DNA of 64,000 nt from Clostridium sp. SM-530-WT-3G (GTDB lineage Bacteria; Bacillota; Clostridia; Clostridiales; Clostridiaceae). Of the stretch, positions 9,031 through 18,740 are shown piece after piece. A program made the translations under genes and the position numbers. Numbering within the stretch: position 1 is the first letter of the stretch; every line of letters starts with the position of its first letter. The stretch lies in assembly GCF_012843905.1 (NCBI RefSeq), contig NZ_JABAGC010000012.1, positions 16,346-80,345 on the forward strand, read 5' to 3'. Below the pieces are notes generated by a model. That model was not told where the DNA came from, searched no databases, and worked only from the letters and a program-made list of their open reading frames with translations.

Positions 9031-10030
9031 CTTCTCCACCTCTTGAAATTATAATTTCATTTGCATCATCTAATCTTCTAATAATAGAAACAATTTTTTG
9101 TTGTGCTTTTTCAACATCTGTTATTCTAACAGGCCCTAAGAATTCCATATCTTCTTTTAGTGAAGCTGCAGCTCTCTTAGATTGATTTCTATAAATAGCA
9201 TTGGCAACTTCTTCCGAACATCCTTTAAGTGCAAGTGCAAGATCACTAGCTTCAACTTCTCTAAGAATTCTTTGAATAGACACATCATCAAGAGAAATAA
9301 TGTCTTCAAATACAAACATAGAACTTTTAACTCTATCTGCAAGTTCAGCATTTTCTCTTTCTAGTCCTTCAGTAATATTCTTTTCAGTTGTTCTATCAAC
9401 AGAGTTTAATATACCAACTAATGTTTCTACTCCTCCAAGTGTAGTCATTTCAGTTCTTACAACTGATGATAACTTACTCTCAAGAACTGCTTCAATTTCT
9501 TTTATGACCATAGGTGACGTTGTATTCATAGTTGCTATTCTATATGCAACCTCACTTTGAGTTTCTTCTGGAAGCTCAGCCATAACCTGGGCTGCTTTAT
9601 CAGGTTGTAAATAACATAAGATTAATGCAATAGTCTGTGGTTGTTCTGACATTATTACATTTAAAAGCTGCTTAGGATCAGCCTTTCTTGCAATAGAGAA
9701 AGGTCTGTACTGTGCAGTAGCTTCTGAAACTTTATCTAAAATTTCATTTGCTCTTTGAGATCCTAATGCCTTTGATAGAAGCTCTTTAGCATAATCCATA
9801 CCACCTTCGACTATGTAATCTCTAGCTTTATTTATTTGTAAAAATTCATTCAATATTTCTTCTCTCTGTTCTGATGTTACAGATGTAATATTTGCAATTT
9901 CATAAGTAATCTTTTGTATATCAGCTTCAGGAAGCTTTTTAAGTATCCCTGATGACGCTTCTGGTCCAAGAGTAATAAATAATATTGCAGCTTTCTGTAC
10001 GCCTGATAGTTTACGTGAATCTTTCGCCAT
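9014..10030 (-). CDS. fliG: FliG, flagellar motor switch protein
   Basis: FliG is the rotor face of the switch complex that contacts MotA. The sequence shows LSGVQKAAILFITLGPEAS at the N-terminus, the middle EHPQ-like element (here SEQPQTIALILCYLQPDKAA), and the C-terminal torque helix 'SLDDVSIQRILREVEASDLALALKG' with its conserved charged residues. Length of 338 residues is standard. The ATG at 10030 is chosen over an in-frame GTG because GAGAGGTGA lies just upstream; the fliF stop is 6 bp before. Confidence 0.96.
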   Translation of the reverse strand: MAKDSRKLSGVQKAAILFITLGPEASSGILKKLPEADIQKITYEIANITSVTSEQREEILNEFLQINKARDYIVEGGMDYAKELLSKALGSQRANEILDKVSEATAQYRPFSIARKADPKQLLNVIMSEQPQTIALILCYLQPDKAAQVMAELPEETQSEVAYRIATMNTTSPMVIKEIEAVLESKLSSVVRTEMTTLGGVETLVGILNSVDRTTEKNITEGLERENAELADRVKSSMFVFEDIISLDDVSIQRILREVEASDLALALKGCSEEVANAIYRNQSKRAAASLKEDMEFLGPVRITDVEKAQQKIVSIIRRLDDANEIIISRGGEDALIV

Positions 10031-10035
10031 ATCTA

Positions 10036-11607
10036 TCACCTCTCATTTTCATTAAGCCAAGCTTTAATAATTTCTACAACTTGTTCTGGTTTTTCTGTAG
10101 CATATTTCTTAATTTCATTTTCTAAATGAGTATTTTCAGTCTCTTTATCAAACTCGATAGGATCGAAGGCTTCTGGTTCTTTAGGTATGATAGTATCGTC
10201 TATTAATGTATCAAATAACTGTTCATCCTCTTCTTCCTTCTTCTTTCTTCTCTTAATAATTATAAATACTAGTAATCCTATTACTACTGCTCCTACAATA
10301 CCACCAATAATAATCATCATATTTCTCTTATTAGCAGCTTCTTCTGCTTCCATAGCTTGGACATCAGCTTGTGCTTTATCTGCTGCTGTTGTATCAAACG
10401 GCATACCTACAACTGAAAGTTGATCTCCATTTACAGGATTCAACCCAATAGCATTTGATATTGATTTAGTTAATTGAGTAACTTCATCATCTGTAAGAGT
10501 TCTATCTACTACAACTGAAGCTGTTACTCTCAATACTTTTCCCTGTGCAGTTATAGTTTTTACTTCACTCTTTCCTGAATCATAATTAGTTTTTTGCTCT
10601 TCTCTCGTAGATGTGCTATTATCTTTATTATTTTCATTAATTTGATTACTCATATTATTATCTACAGGACTTTCTGTCACAGTATCACCTGTGCTACTAC
10701 TATTAGATTCTTTTAGTATATCCTGACTTACTATAACCTTATTAGGATCTATAGTAGTTTCAGATTTTTGAGTAGAATCAAAATCTAGCTTAGCATTAAC
10801 TTGTGCTTTAACTTTATTTTTCCCTACAATAGGTTCTAATAAATCAATTATTGCTTTTTGAAGCTTTTGTTCATAATCCTTCTCAGCTTTCTGCTGTTTT
10901 GAAATATTATCAGAATTTATTTCTTCTGTATCATCTGAATTTAAATCCTTAGTAAGCCATGTACCATTTTGATCTACAACAGTAACATTTTCTCTTGGAA
11001 TGTTTTGAGCACTTGCAGATACAATTGCTACAATTGATTTAACCTGTTCTTCAGAAACGCTTTGTCCTTGCTTAATTTTTAAAGTGACTGAAGCGGTACC
11101 CTTTTCATTATTATTTTTAGCAAAAATAGAACTTTCAGGTTCTGTTATGGTTACTTTTACATTTTCAATTGGTTCTAAAGATTTAATAGTTTTTGCTATT
11201 TCTCCTTCAATCATTCTCTTTTTGTTAAGCTTAAATTGATCATCTGTCATTCCAAAAGAACTTTGACTATCCATCAATTCATATCCAGTACTACCAGAAG
11301 TCAATGTAGGTGCAAGATTTAGTCTTAATTTATCAACTTGTTCCTCCGGTACATAAATAGTATTGGTAGAACTATCAATTTTAGCATCTACTTTATCGGA
11401 TGTTAATTGGTCAAGAACTGCTTTAGCATCTGTTGCATCCAAGTTAGAAAACAGAACTTCATATTTAGTTTTTGATGAATAAACTATAGCACTTACAATA
11501 GCTACTATAATAGCTATTAGTGATGCTATAATTGCAATCTTTATCTTTTTATTCTGTGACTTAAACTTTTCAAATAGTTCCTTGACCCTTTCTAAAAGTT
11601 TATTCAT
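10036..11607 (-). CDS. fliF: FliF, MS-ring protein
   Basis: FliF builds the membrane MS ring on which the rotor assembles. The 523-residue protein has an N-terminal TM helix (about 24-46), RBM/YscJ-like domains with 'YEVLFSNLDATDAKAVLDQL' and 'RMIEGEIAKTIKSLEPIENVKV', a Ser/Asn-rich loop (about 300-345), a second TM helix (about 433-453) and a C-terminal FliG-binding tail. Length and topology are standard. It lies between fliE and fliG. Confidence 0.96.
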   Translation of the reverse strand: MNKLLERVKELFEKFKSQNKKIKIAIIASLIAIIVAIVSAIVYSSKTKYEVLFSNLDATDAKAVLDQLTSDKVDAKIDSSTNTIYVPEEQVDKLRLNLAPTLTSGSTGYELMDSQSSFGMTDDQFKLNKKRMIEGEIAKTIKSLEPIENVKVTITEPESSIFAKNNNEKGTASVTLKIKQGQSVSEEQVKSIVAIVSASAQNIPRENVTVVDQNGTWLTKDLNSDDTEEINSDNISKQQKAEKDYEQKLQKAIIDLLEPIVGKNKVKAQVNAKLDFDSTQKSETTIDPNKVIVSQDILKESNSSSTGDTVTESPVDNNMSNQINENNKDNSTSTREEQKTNYDSGKSEVKTITAQGKVLRVTASVVVDRTLTDDEVTQLTKSISNAIGLNPVNGDQLSVVGMPFDTTAADKAQADVQAMEAEEAANKRNMMIIIGGIVGAVVIGLLVFIIIKRRKKKEEEDEQLFDTLIDDTIIPKEPEAFDPIEFDKETENTHLENEIKKYATEKPEQVVEIIKAWLNENER

Positions 11608-11628
11608 GTTCTAGCTCTCCCCACCTTA

Positions 11629-11940
11629 CTACAACTGCATCTTTGACAATGTATCATATCCTTCAAGTAACTTATCTCTAGTTTGAGTTAAAAATTGAAG
11701 ACATAAACTTGCTTCTTGGTTTTTTATCATAACCTCATCAATGTTTATATCATCGCCTCTTATAAATGCATTTGTAGCGGCGTCTGATTCCACTAGTTTA
11801 TTATTCGTATCATCTATTGCCTTTTTTAAAACATCTCCAAAACTTATATTGGAGGAATTTTTCACACTCCCATTACTATCTAATTGAAATTTATTATTAA
11901 ATAAAATTTCTCGATTAGTAAAATTATTATTAACTCTCAT
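11629..11940 (-). CDS. fliE: FliE, hook-basal body junction protein
   Basis: FliE links the MS ring/export gate to the rod. This 103-residue protein ends in the FliE core: 'SFGDVLKKAIDDTNNKLVESDAATNAFIRGDD', then 'IDEVMIKNQEASLCLQFLTQTRDKLLEGYDTL' (parts of the family motif). It lies between flgC and fliF in the invariant flgB-flgC-fliE-fliF order. The ATG is preceded by a GGAG-type site. Confidence 0.94.
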   Translation of the reverse strand: MRVNNNFTNREILFNNKFQLDSNGSVKNSSNISFGDVLKKAIDDTNNKLVESDAATNAFIRGDDINIDEVMIKNQEASLCLQFLTQTRDKLLEGYDTLSKMQL

Positions 11941-11968
11941 ATCTCAATTCTCCTTCTTCCCAATTCCC

Positions 11969-12379
11969 TTACTTTCCTATTTCTAATGCTTTAGAAAACA
12001 TACTCTTAAGTGCATTAAATGTATCAACATTAGCTTCATATGATCTTGACGCTACCATCATATCTGCCATTTCATTTAAAACATTAACATTAGGCATTGT
12101 AACATATCCATCCTCATCAGCATCTGGATGATTAGGATTATATTCTTTTCTTAATGGTGATTTATCGTTTTCTATTCCAACAGCTTTTACCCCAGCCATC
12201 TGTTTTTTAGAATCAAGTGCTTCTTGAAAAACTGCAATCTTTCGTACATACGGACTCTTTTCCCCTTGAGCATTTCTAGTTGTACTTGCATTTGCCATAT
12301 TAGAAGATATGGTATCCATTCTAAGTCTTTCTGCTGCTAATCCCGTAGCACTAATCCTCATAGATGAAAATGCATTCAT
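11969..12379 (-). CDS. flgC: FlgC, proximal rod protein
   Basis: FlgC is a proximal rod subunit. The N-terminus [19 protein letters not shown] followed by [14 protein letters not shown] is the rod-protein signature, and the C-terminus '[21 protein letters not shown]' is the matching FlgC D0 helix. At 136 residues it is typical. It is placed between flgB and fliE. Confidence 0.96.
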   Translation of the reverse strand: MNAFSSMRISATGLAAERLRMDTISSNMANASTTRNAQGEKSPYVRKIAVFQEALDSKKQMAGVKAVGIENDKSPLRKEYNPNHPDADEDGYVTMPNVNVLNEMADMMVASRSYEANVDTFNALKSMFSKALEIGK

Positions 12380-12395
12380 AATTTTTAATACCCTC

Positions 12396-12794
12396 CTATT
12401 TTATAACTGTCTTCAAATTATTAAACTTATTATTAATACTAGTAATCAATGCATTGTATTTAAGTGTATTCGCTGCCTGATTTACCTTTTCTGTTTCTAA
12501 GTCTACGTTATTTCCATCAGTCCTCATGCTTGTACTCTTATCTTGAACAACATTAATATTTTGACCATATTCATTATCGTCTGATATATGACCTTCTCTA
12601 GTTTTCTTCAAACTAAATTTTGATTCATTATCACCTTTAAGATTTTCTTCGAATACAACACTAAACTTTTTATAGTTTTTAGTATTTATATTAGCCATAT
12701 TATTAGCAATTGTTTTAGCCCTTAAATTTGATGCTTTTAAACCCAACTTAATCAAATCATAAGTATTGTCATTAATTGCTGATTGTCCTCTCAT
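12396..12794 (-). CDS. flgB: FlgB, proximal rod protein; first gene of the early flagellar operon
   Basis: This 132-residue rod protein has the family motif '[25 protein letters not shown]' near the N-terminus and a C-terminal helix '[25 protein letters not shown]'. It opens the run of at least seventeen same-strand genes ending in fliP at the window edge, with gaps mostly under 70 bp. Upstream is a 470-bp gene-free stretch in which I found no sigma-D-type site, in keeping with an early (non-sigma-D) operon. Confidence 0.95.
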   Translation of the reverse strand: MRGQSAINDNTYDLIKLGLKASNLRAKTIANNMANINTKNYKKFSVVFEENLKGDNESKFSLKKTREGHISDDNEYGQNINVVQDKSTSMRTDGNNVDLETEKVNQAANTLKYNALITSINNKFNNLKTVIK

Positions 12795-13264
12795 GAACTC
12801 ACTTCCTCAATATACTATTTTCAATATTTTTCCCCCGTTATTTACAATCATCTACATTTTATTATAAATTAATTGCAGAGTTTTCGCCATATTTTTTTTG
12901 TTTTTTTGTCATTTTAATAGCTTTTTATACATTTTTTCTTCTATTTAGTTTTATTTGTTCCACATTTCTCTATTACAAATTTCTACATCCGTTAATTTAT
13001 GCTAGGAATTCAATACAAAATGTATTGATATAAAAAAGTTTCTAAAACCTTATAAATCATATTAACAATATTTTTTACCCCAACTATATTTACACTAGCT
13101 ATTGGTTTAGTAGTTTGAACAATGCCTCTAGTTTAGTTTAGAAATTAATACTGTTAAGCTACAAATAAAATCACTTGTAGAATAGACTTTTGCCTTATCT
13201 ATTCTACAAGTGATTTCACAAATTACTTAATTTTTATATTTTAAATCTATAGTATCAATTTTTA
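12795..13264. other. Intergenic region between flagellin and flgB
   Basis: This 470-bp stretch holds the terminator of the upstream flagellin pair (13168-13216) and must carry the promoter of the flgB operon. A TATAAT hexamer on the minus strand near 12872-12877 is a possible -10, but I see no good -35 at the right spacing and no TAAA-N15-CGATA site. The rest is AT-rich with long T runs and no supported gene. Confidence 0.5.
13168..13216 (-). terminator. Intrinsic terminator downstream of flagellin gene
   Basis: A perfect 19-bp inverted repeat (13168-13186 with 13198-13216) encloses an 11-nt loop, and a T-rich stretch follows on the minus-strand transcript. It sits about 50 bp after the flagellin stop at 13265 and should separate flagellin transcription from the flgB operon. 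Confidence 0.85.
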
Positions 13265-14083
13265 TTATTTTATATTAGCTAAAACCTGTAATGCATCCTG
13301 TGGTAACTGATTACTTTGCGCCATTAATGCAGCTGCAGATTGAATTATTATTTGACTTTTTGATAAATTCACCATTTCCTCTGCAACATTAGCATCTGCA
13401 ATTTTACTCTGTGATTTTTTAAGAGTTAGATTAATTTCGTTCATATTTTCCTGTGTAGTTTCTAAAGTAGATTGTAATGCCCCATATTTACTTCTAGCAT
13501 TTGATACAATTCCAATTGCAGTTTCTATATCATTTAGGGAATTAGATGCATCTTTTATAGTTCCAACATTTAAATCCTTAATTCCCAATCCGATAATTGT
13601 AAGATTGCTTTTTTCAATTTTAATCCCTTCTCCCGAAAAAGAACCTGTCATAGTGTTTATACAACCAGTTCCATTCAATAATTTAACACCATTAAAGTGA
13701 GTATTATTAGAAATATAATTTATATTATCATTGATTTGATTAATTTCATCTTGAATACTTTTTCTGTCGTCTTCTGATAAAGTTCCATTGCATGCTTGCA
13801 CAGATAATTCTTTAGACCTAATTAAATTATTATTTATCTCCTGCATAGCTGTATCAACAGTTTGTAACATAGATACGGTATTTTGAATATTTCTCTGAGC
13901 TGCCGAATTACTTATAGTCTGTATTTTAAGACTTTCACTTTGTGCTATTTTTCCTGGATTATTTTTTGCCATTTCAAGCTTAAGCCCACTACTTATATTA
14001 TTTAAATTTCCACTTGCAGAAGTAACATTTTTCTTATAGTTTTTATAAATATTCAAAGAAAACATATTTTTATTTAATCTCAT
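13265..14083 (-). CDS. Flagellin-family protein, divergent paralogue
   Basis: The 272-residue protein has flagellin N- and C-terminal D0/D1 regions: N-terminus MRLNKNMFSLNIYKNYKKN, later 'SGLKLEMAKNNPGKIAQSESLK', and C-terminus 'EMVNLSKSQIIIQSAAALMAQSNQLPQDALQVL'. The near absence of a variable domain makes it minimal. Unlike the tandem flagellins at 37-39 kb it lacks IINHN at the start and has degenerate core positions (KNNPGKIA in place of the usual DDAAGLAI). It may be a minor or structural-variant flagellin. It follows the 447-residue flagellin by 31 bp, so they are probably cotranscribed. A GGGAGG site precedes the ATG. Confidence 0.85.
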   Translation of the reverse strand: MRLNKNMFSLNIYKNYKKNVTSASGNLNNISSGLKLEMAKNNPGKIAQSESLKIQTISNSAAQRNIQNTVSMLQTVDTAMQEINNNLIRSKELSVQACNGTLSEDDRKSIQDEINQINDNINYISNNTHFNGVKLLNGTGCINTMTGSFSGEGIKIEKSNLTIIGLGIKDLNVGTIKDASNSLNDIETAIGIVSNARSKYGALQSTLETTQENMNEINLTLKKSQSKIADANVAEEMVNLSKSQIIIQSAAALMAQSNQLPQDALQVLANIK

Positions 14084-14114
14084 TTTATTTACCTCCCATC
14101 ATTGTATATTTATT

Positions 14115-15458
14115 CTATCTTCCCTGTGCTAAGTTCATAACTACTTTTACCATTTCATTAGACTGAGCAATCATAGCTTGAGCAGATTGAGTTAAAATAG
14201 AATTTTTAGATAATTCTATAATCCCTTCTGCCATATCTAAATCTCTAATACTACTTTCAGCAGTCTGTAAGTTTTCACCATAACTTTCAACATTATTAAT
14301 ATTTTGTTCTAATCTATTAGAATAAGAACCCAATTTAGTTCTTTGATTTGTAATATATTTAATTGCATCATCAACTTTTCCTAAAGAATTATTAGCTTCT
14401 GTTGATGATAATACTGACACTGAATCATTGTCTAACTTAATTTTTTTTAGAGTTGTATTAGGTAAATCAATTCTTATTTCTTCACCCGAACCTGCTCCAA
14501 TTTGAATATCTATATAAGAAATATATTCTTTTTCTGGAACACTCTCTCCATATACACCAAATTCAAATTTTCCTTCACCTGATGATGTTGGAAATATATC
14601 TCCTATTGTATCTGTAGACCTTTCATCATATATAATTAACTTTCCATTATCAAATTCAAGTTGTGTAAAATGATTAGTAAAAGTTTTACTCTCATTATAT
14701 GCAGTTTCTTTTATTTTTTCTGCAAGTTCACTTCCATTTTTTATTCCCCTTATATCGATTTCCATAACCGGATTCAAATCACTTAATCTACTCGTATCAG
14801 GATCACCATTCACAAATTTGATACTGTATGCTTTTGTACATGTACAACAAGTATAGTTAAAACCAGTTCCCTCAAGTTCAGCAATATCCTTCTCTGTTTT
14901 TAAATTACTAAAATCTACACTTGCACTAGGATGAGTAATTCCTTTTGAATCAACATACTTCTCTGTTTGCCCTCCAGTTGTAGTTATATGATTCACAACT
15001 TCATCTATGGAGTTAATTCCTTCATTTTCAAATTTATTATGCTCCCCATCTAATAGTGGAACATTATTAAAATTTGTATCTCTCGCTATTCTTTCTACTT
15101 CCTCTAACAAATTATTTATTTCTACTTGAATTACTTGTCGATCATCTAATGAATTTGTATCACTTGATGCTTGTACAGTAAGTTCCCGTACTCTTTGTAA
15201 TATTTCAACCTGTTCACTCATAGCTCCATCAGCAACCTGCATTAATGAAATACCATCCTGAGTATTTCTATTTGCTTCACTAAGACCTCTTATCTGCATT
15301 CTCATTTTTTCAGAAATAGCCAATCCAGCTGCATCGTCACTAGATTTATTTATTCTTAACCCAGAACTTAATCCCTGCATCGCCTTACCAACACTAATAT
15401 TATTTCGATTATATTTAGAAATTGTATTTAATGCATTCATGTTATGATTAATAATCAT
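14115..15458 (-). CDS. Flagellin with enlarged variable domain
   Basis: Canonical flagellin ends are present: MIINHNMNALNTISKYNRNN, SSGLRINKSSDDAAGLAISE, and C-terminal 'SILTQSAQAMIAQSNEMVKVVMNL'. Between them (about residues 150-360) is a 200-residue variable domain containing a cysteine cluster, YTCCTCTKAYSIKF (about residue 203), unusual because most flagellins lack cysteine. No HExxH motif is present, so it is not a flagellinolysin. It is longer (447 residues) than the 271/273-residue flagellins downstream in the map. No sigma-D-like site was found between this gene and the insertion remnant upstream, so its expression is uncertain. Confidence 0.93.
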   Translation of the reverse strand: MIINHNMNALNTISKYNRNNISVGKAMQGLSSGLRINKSSDDAAGLAISEKMRMQIRGLSEANRNTQDGISLMQVADGAMSEQVEILQRVRELTVQASSDTNSLDDRQVIQVEINNLLEEVERIARDTNFNNVPLLDGEHNKFENEGINSIDEVVNHITTTGGQTEKYVDSKGITHPSASVDFSNLKTEKDIAELEGTGFNYTCCTCTKAYSIKFVNGDPDTSRLSDLNPVMEIDIRGIKNGSELAEKIKETAYNESKTFTNHFTQLEFDNGKLIIYDERSTDTIGDIFPTSSGEGKFEFGVYGESVPEKEYISYIDIQIGAGSGEEIRIDLPNTTLKKIKLDNDSVSVLSSTEANNSLGKVDDAIKYITNQRTKLGSYSNRLEQNINNVESYGENLQTAESSIRDLDMAEGIIELSKNSILTQSAQAMIAQSNEMVKVVMNLAQGR

Positions 15459-15483
15459 AATTACTCCCTCCCAATGATTCTGA

Positions 15484-15505
15484 TAGTGTAAAGCTGTTTA
15501 CACTA
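15484..15505 (-). promoter_or_regulatory. Leader hairpin of the 447-residue flagellin gene
   Basis: A perfect 9-bp inverted repeat (15484-15492 with 15497-15505) with a 4-nt loop lies about 26 bp upstream of the flagellin ATG, just before its GGGAGGGAG ribosome site. Unlike the leaders of the two tandem flagellins, the loop contains no GGA, so a CsrA role is not supported. It could be a 5' stability element. Confidence 0.45.
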
Positions 15506-16106
15506 CGCTCTTTAATTTTTCTTTATATTTCAAGGGTTCCGACCGTTTTTTTGTATAAAAAACAACGACCCCCTCAATTTCATGTTATTATTGAATCACC
15601 ACAAAACAAAACTCACATGAAAGGTTGTCGTTATTATGGAATCAATTATAACTTATTTACTACTATATAATCAATATCTAATTAAACTTGTTGGCAAATT
15701 ACTTTTATTTATTGCAAAATACATACCACTCAAACAAATGTTATTCGATGATTCAAATAGCCCACAATATCAAAAGTTTAAAGTAGATAGACTACCAAAA
15801 ATCTTAAAATTTGAAAAAGTAGATTATATATTACTTTCTAGAATATTACAAACATAAATATAATAAAGCCTTAAAACCCGTCAAAAGACGTAACAGTAAG
15901 TCAATTCCTGAATCAATTATATGCCCAAAGTGTGGTGCACCACACTTTGGATATATATGACAACAATGGTAATAAGGGTTAGTTTTAATGTAAAATTTGT
16001 GGTATTACTTTTAAACAAAGTAATACTGTTGCTAAACCTTTAGTATTTAAATGCCCTTATTGTGGTCATACACTTGCTGTTCAAAAAGAACGAAAACACT
16101 TTAGAA

Positions 16107-17480
16107 CTATAATAGTGCATTTTTACTTGAATAATTTTACAGTTGAATAACCAAACAGAATTCTAAGCTATTTTTAATGACTCAAAAATTTCTTCTATCG
16201 GCGTACCGCTTGCGGCAGCTTCATATATGAATATTACTTTAGATTTTTGTAAATCCTTCTTAGCAGATTTATATCCAGTATTGAAGTGATAAGAATTATT
16301 AGAATACATTTTGCAATAAGTATAGTTTATTAACATTATTGTTAGATATCTATTAATACTTTTTTCACTTCTTACTTGATATCCATCAAGGCCTAAATAA
16401 GTTTTACAGTCTTTAAAAAATGGCTCAATAGCCCAACGGTCAGTATATTGAGTTAAAAGTTCTAAAGGTTTTATGAAAGAATTTATAGAAATAAAAGCCT
16501 TCAGTGCTTTATCTTTCTGAAATGCATCTTTAGGATAGCTTAAAACAATAGAAATATTTTTTCTATCTTTCAAATTGCCAACATAATTGTAAATGTAATA
16601 TTGTTTTTCTTTGACTGTGACAAGGTCAAAATCTTCAATATTTAATGTTTCAGCAAATTTATGAAGTTTTATTCCTAATCTTTCATGACCTTTTGGGAAA
16701 ATGACTCTGTTTGTCTTTAAAGTTCCAATATAACTGTATCCAGCTTTTGAGAGGCATTAAATATATCCTTACAACTATACCAACTATCAGCTAAAACATA
16801 ACCTTCATATTGAGGCTTAGGTAGTGTTGAAATTAAATTTTCAGTTAATTCTATTTTACTCATAGATTGTTTATCATAAATATCAATCGAATATGGAAGA
16901 ACTAATCCGTCACACGATAGTAATGAAACTAATATTTGATGACCATATACAGTTTTACCCTTTAAATGTGAACTGTGAAATGAACACTTTTCAATAGGAT
17001 TTATAGCCTTTGACGAGGGCTTAGTCTTTTCAGATATAGTGTCATCAACAATAAAGTATATTGGTTGTTTAGATTCTTTTGATTTATTCCAAATAAGTTC
17101 TACTATATAAGCTTTTAAAGATCTCTTTAGAAGATTTTCATCCCAAGAACTATTTGATAAAAATCTAGTGATACTAGTTCGATGTCTTGCAGGCGCAAGC
17201 TCCGCTATGTCGGAAATCTTACCATTAAACCCTTTAGATATCATAGCATTCATGATATTTTCTAAATGCTTTAACTGAGGATTTGTTAAATAAAAATTAA
17301 AATTTAATTCATTAAAAAATTTGTATATTGATAGCTCATTTGATATAATTGTATTCTGAAACATTTATGTATCTCCTTGTTGGATTTTGTGTTGGAACTT
17401 AATTATAACAGGGATTTATCATAAATGTTTTTTATTTTATTCAGTTGTAAAATTATTCAAGCATTTTTGCACTATTATAG
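16107..17480 (-). mobile_element. IS4-superfamily insertion sequence nested in the older transposase
   Basis: The 1374-bp element is bounded by imperfect inverted repeats of about 44 bp (16107-16150 and 17437-17480, beginning CTATAATAGTGCA). It is flanked by a 7-bp direct repeat TTTAGAA at 16100-16106 and 17481-17487. Removing the element and one copy of the repeat restores the host reading frame exactly (KERKHFR then IHKCKNSDC), which proves the insertion boundaries. It carries one minus-strand transposase gene, now frameshifted. Confidence 0.9.
16163..17364 (-). pseudogene. IS4-like transposase, frameshifted
   Basis: The gene begins at 17364 (MFQNTIISNELSIYKFF) and reads to a stop at 16717; the remaining protein continues in the neighbouring frame to 16163. 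The catalytic triad is visible: YFIVDDTISEK, YVLADSWYSCK and YTDRWAIEPFFKDCK, the last matching the IS4 signature Y-(2)-R-(3)-E-(6)-K. The shift lies at a CTCAAAAGC run near 16745. One extra A there would give a continuous protein (NASQKAGYSYIG), so a single-base loss is the simplest reading. Programmed frameshifting is possible but the A run is short. Confidence 0.85.
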
Positions 17481-18740
17481 TTTAGAATACATAAATGTAA
17501 AAACTCTGATTGCTCTTATTATTTAAAGAATATTAAAAATATTCCAAAAGATTTTGATAAAAGCAAAAAGCATAAATACATACTTCACTATATTTACATA
17601 GAATTCACTCTTAATTTCTTCAAGATGGATTTACATATGTTGCCTAAGTCTGTAGTTAATTTTAGTTTCAAAAAATTCAATCCTCATATAATGGGACTGT
17701 GCTTAACTTATCATGTCAATTTAAAGCTTTCGACTAGACAAACTGCTCGCGCGTTAGCGGAAGTACATGGTATAAAAATATCACATACTATGGTTGCTAA
17801 TTACGCATTGACAGCAGCTTCAGTAATTAAGGCATTTATAGATACTTTTGATTATAAACCATCTAAAATTCTTGCTACTGATAAAACCTACATAAAAGTA
17901 AAAGGCATCAAACATTACGTTTGGATTGTCATGAACGCTTTCAAAAAGTCTATTTTAGGTTATTAAGTATCTGATACTCAAGCAGTTGGCCCTTGCATAT
18001 TAGCAATAAGAATGGCTTTTGAAAAGTTTTGAACTTTTCCTAACAATGCATTAAAGTTCATTGCTGATGGATATTCAGTTTATCCTTTAGCTAAGCAACA
18101 ATTTGAGTTAGAAGAAAACAAACAATTTGATTTAACTCAAGTTATTGGTCTTACTAATGACAATCCAGTTTCTGAAGAATATCGTTGGTTTAAACAAGTT
18201 GTAAAACGCTTGAATAGAACATATAAAGCTTCTTACCGCGTAACCTGTGGATACGGAAGTGACAATGGTGCAGTATATGGCTTTTCTCTTTGGGTTGCTT
18301 ACTACAACTTTTTACGTCCACATCCTTATAATTACTGGCATCCATTAAATGAACTTACTGAACTAGAGAATGCTGACAATATGCCAGCAAAGTGGCAAAT
18401 CCTTATTAGCCTCGGACAGCAAACTATTTTCAACATGCAGGAGAGCAAATGCTCCTGACATAAAAATTACAATATTTGTTTTTTGCCTGCGCTGCCGGAG
18501 GCCTATTTCTTATGCCCAAATTTAAGTAGCAATTCACTAATTCTTACTTATATTGATTATTTAGTTATTAAATTTTCAAATATCATTTTTCATAGCATAC
18601 TTTACACTATCATGATTCTCATTTAATATATTAATCTAATTAATGCTCATGTTAAGTATTCTTTATAAGGAAATCATCATAAATAATTTTATAAACTTAC
18701 CAAATTAATATATCTCTATTGTAATATACTATTATTAATT

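Larger units (their letters stand above)
15636..18458 (+). pseudogene. Degenerate DDE transposase (zinc-ribbon plus rve-like core), interrupted by a second IS
   Basis: Reading across frames gives one transposase: an N-terminal region (15636-15857), a zinc ribbon (CPKCGAPHFGYI and CKICGITFKQ) and a catalytic region after 17488 with LSTRQTARAL, ATDKTYIKVKG, FIADGYSVYPLA and VERLNRT-like KRLNRTYKASYRV. It is broken by a frameshift and stop near 15855, further stops around 15957-15990, nonsense codons near 17964 and 18029, and a 1.37-kb insertion. The end LGQQTIFNMQ is the usual C-terminus. I could not define its terminal repeats. It is inactive and much older than the inserted element. Confidence 0.85.

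Noticed and set aside
14115..15458. Flagellin with an enzymatic (flagellinolysin) domain
   Set aside because: The variable domain has no HExxH motif.
15500..18560. Terminal inverted repeats of the older transposase
   Set aside because: I compared the GGTTCCGACCG region on the left with the GC-rich stretch near 18490 on the right and found no convincing match, so the ends are left undefined.
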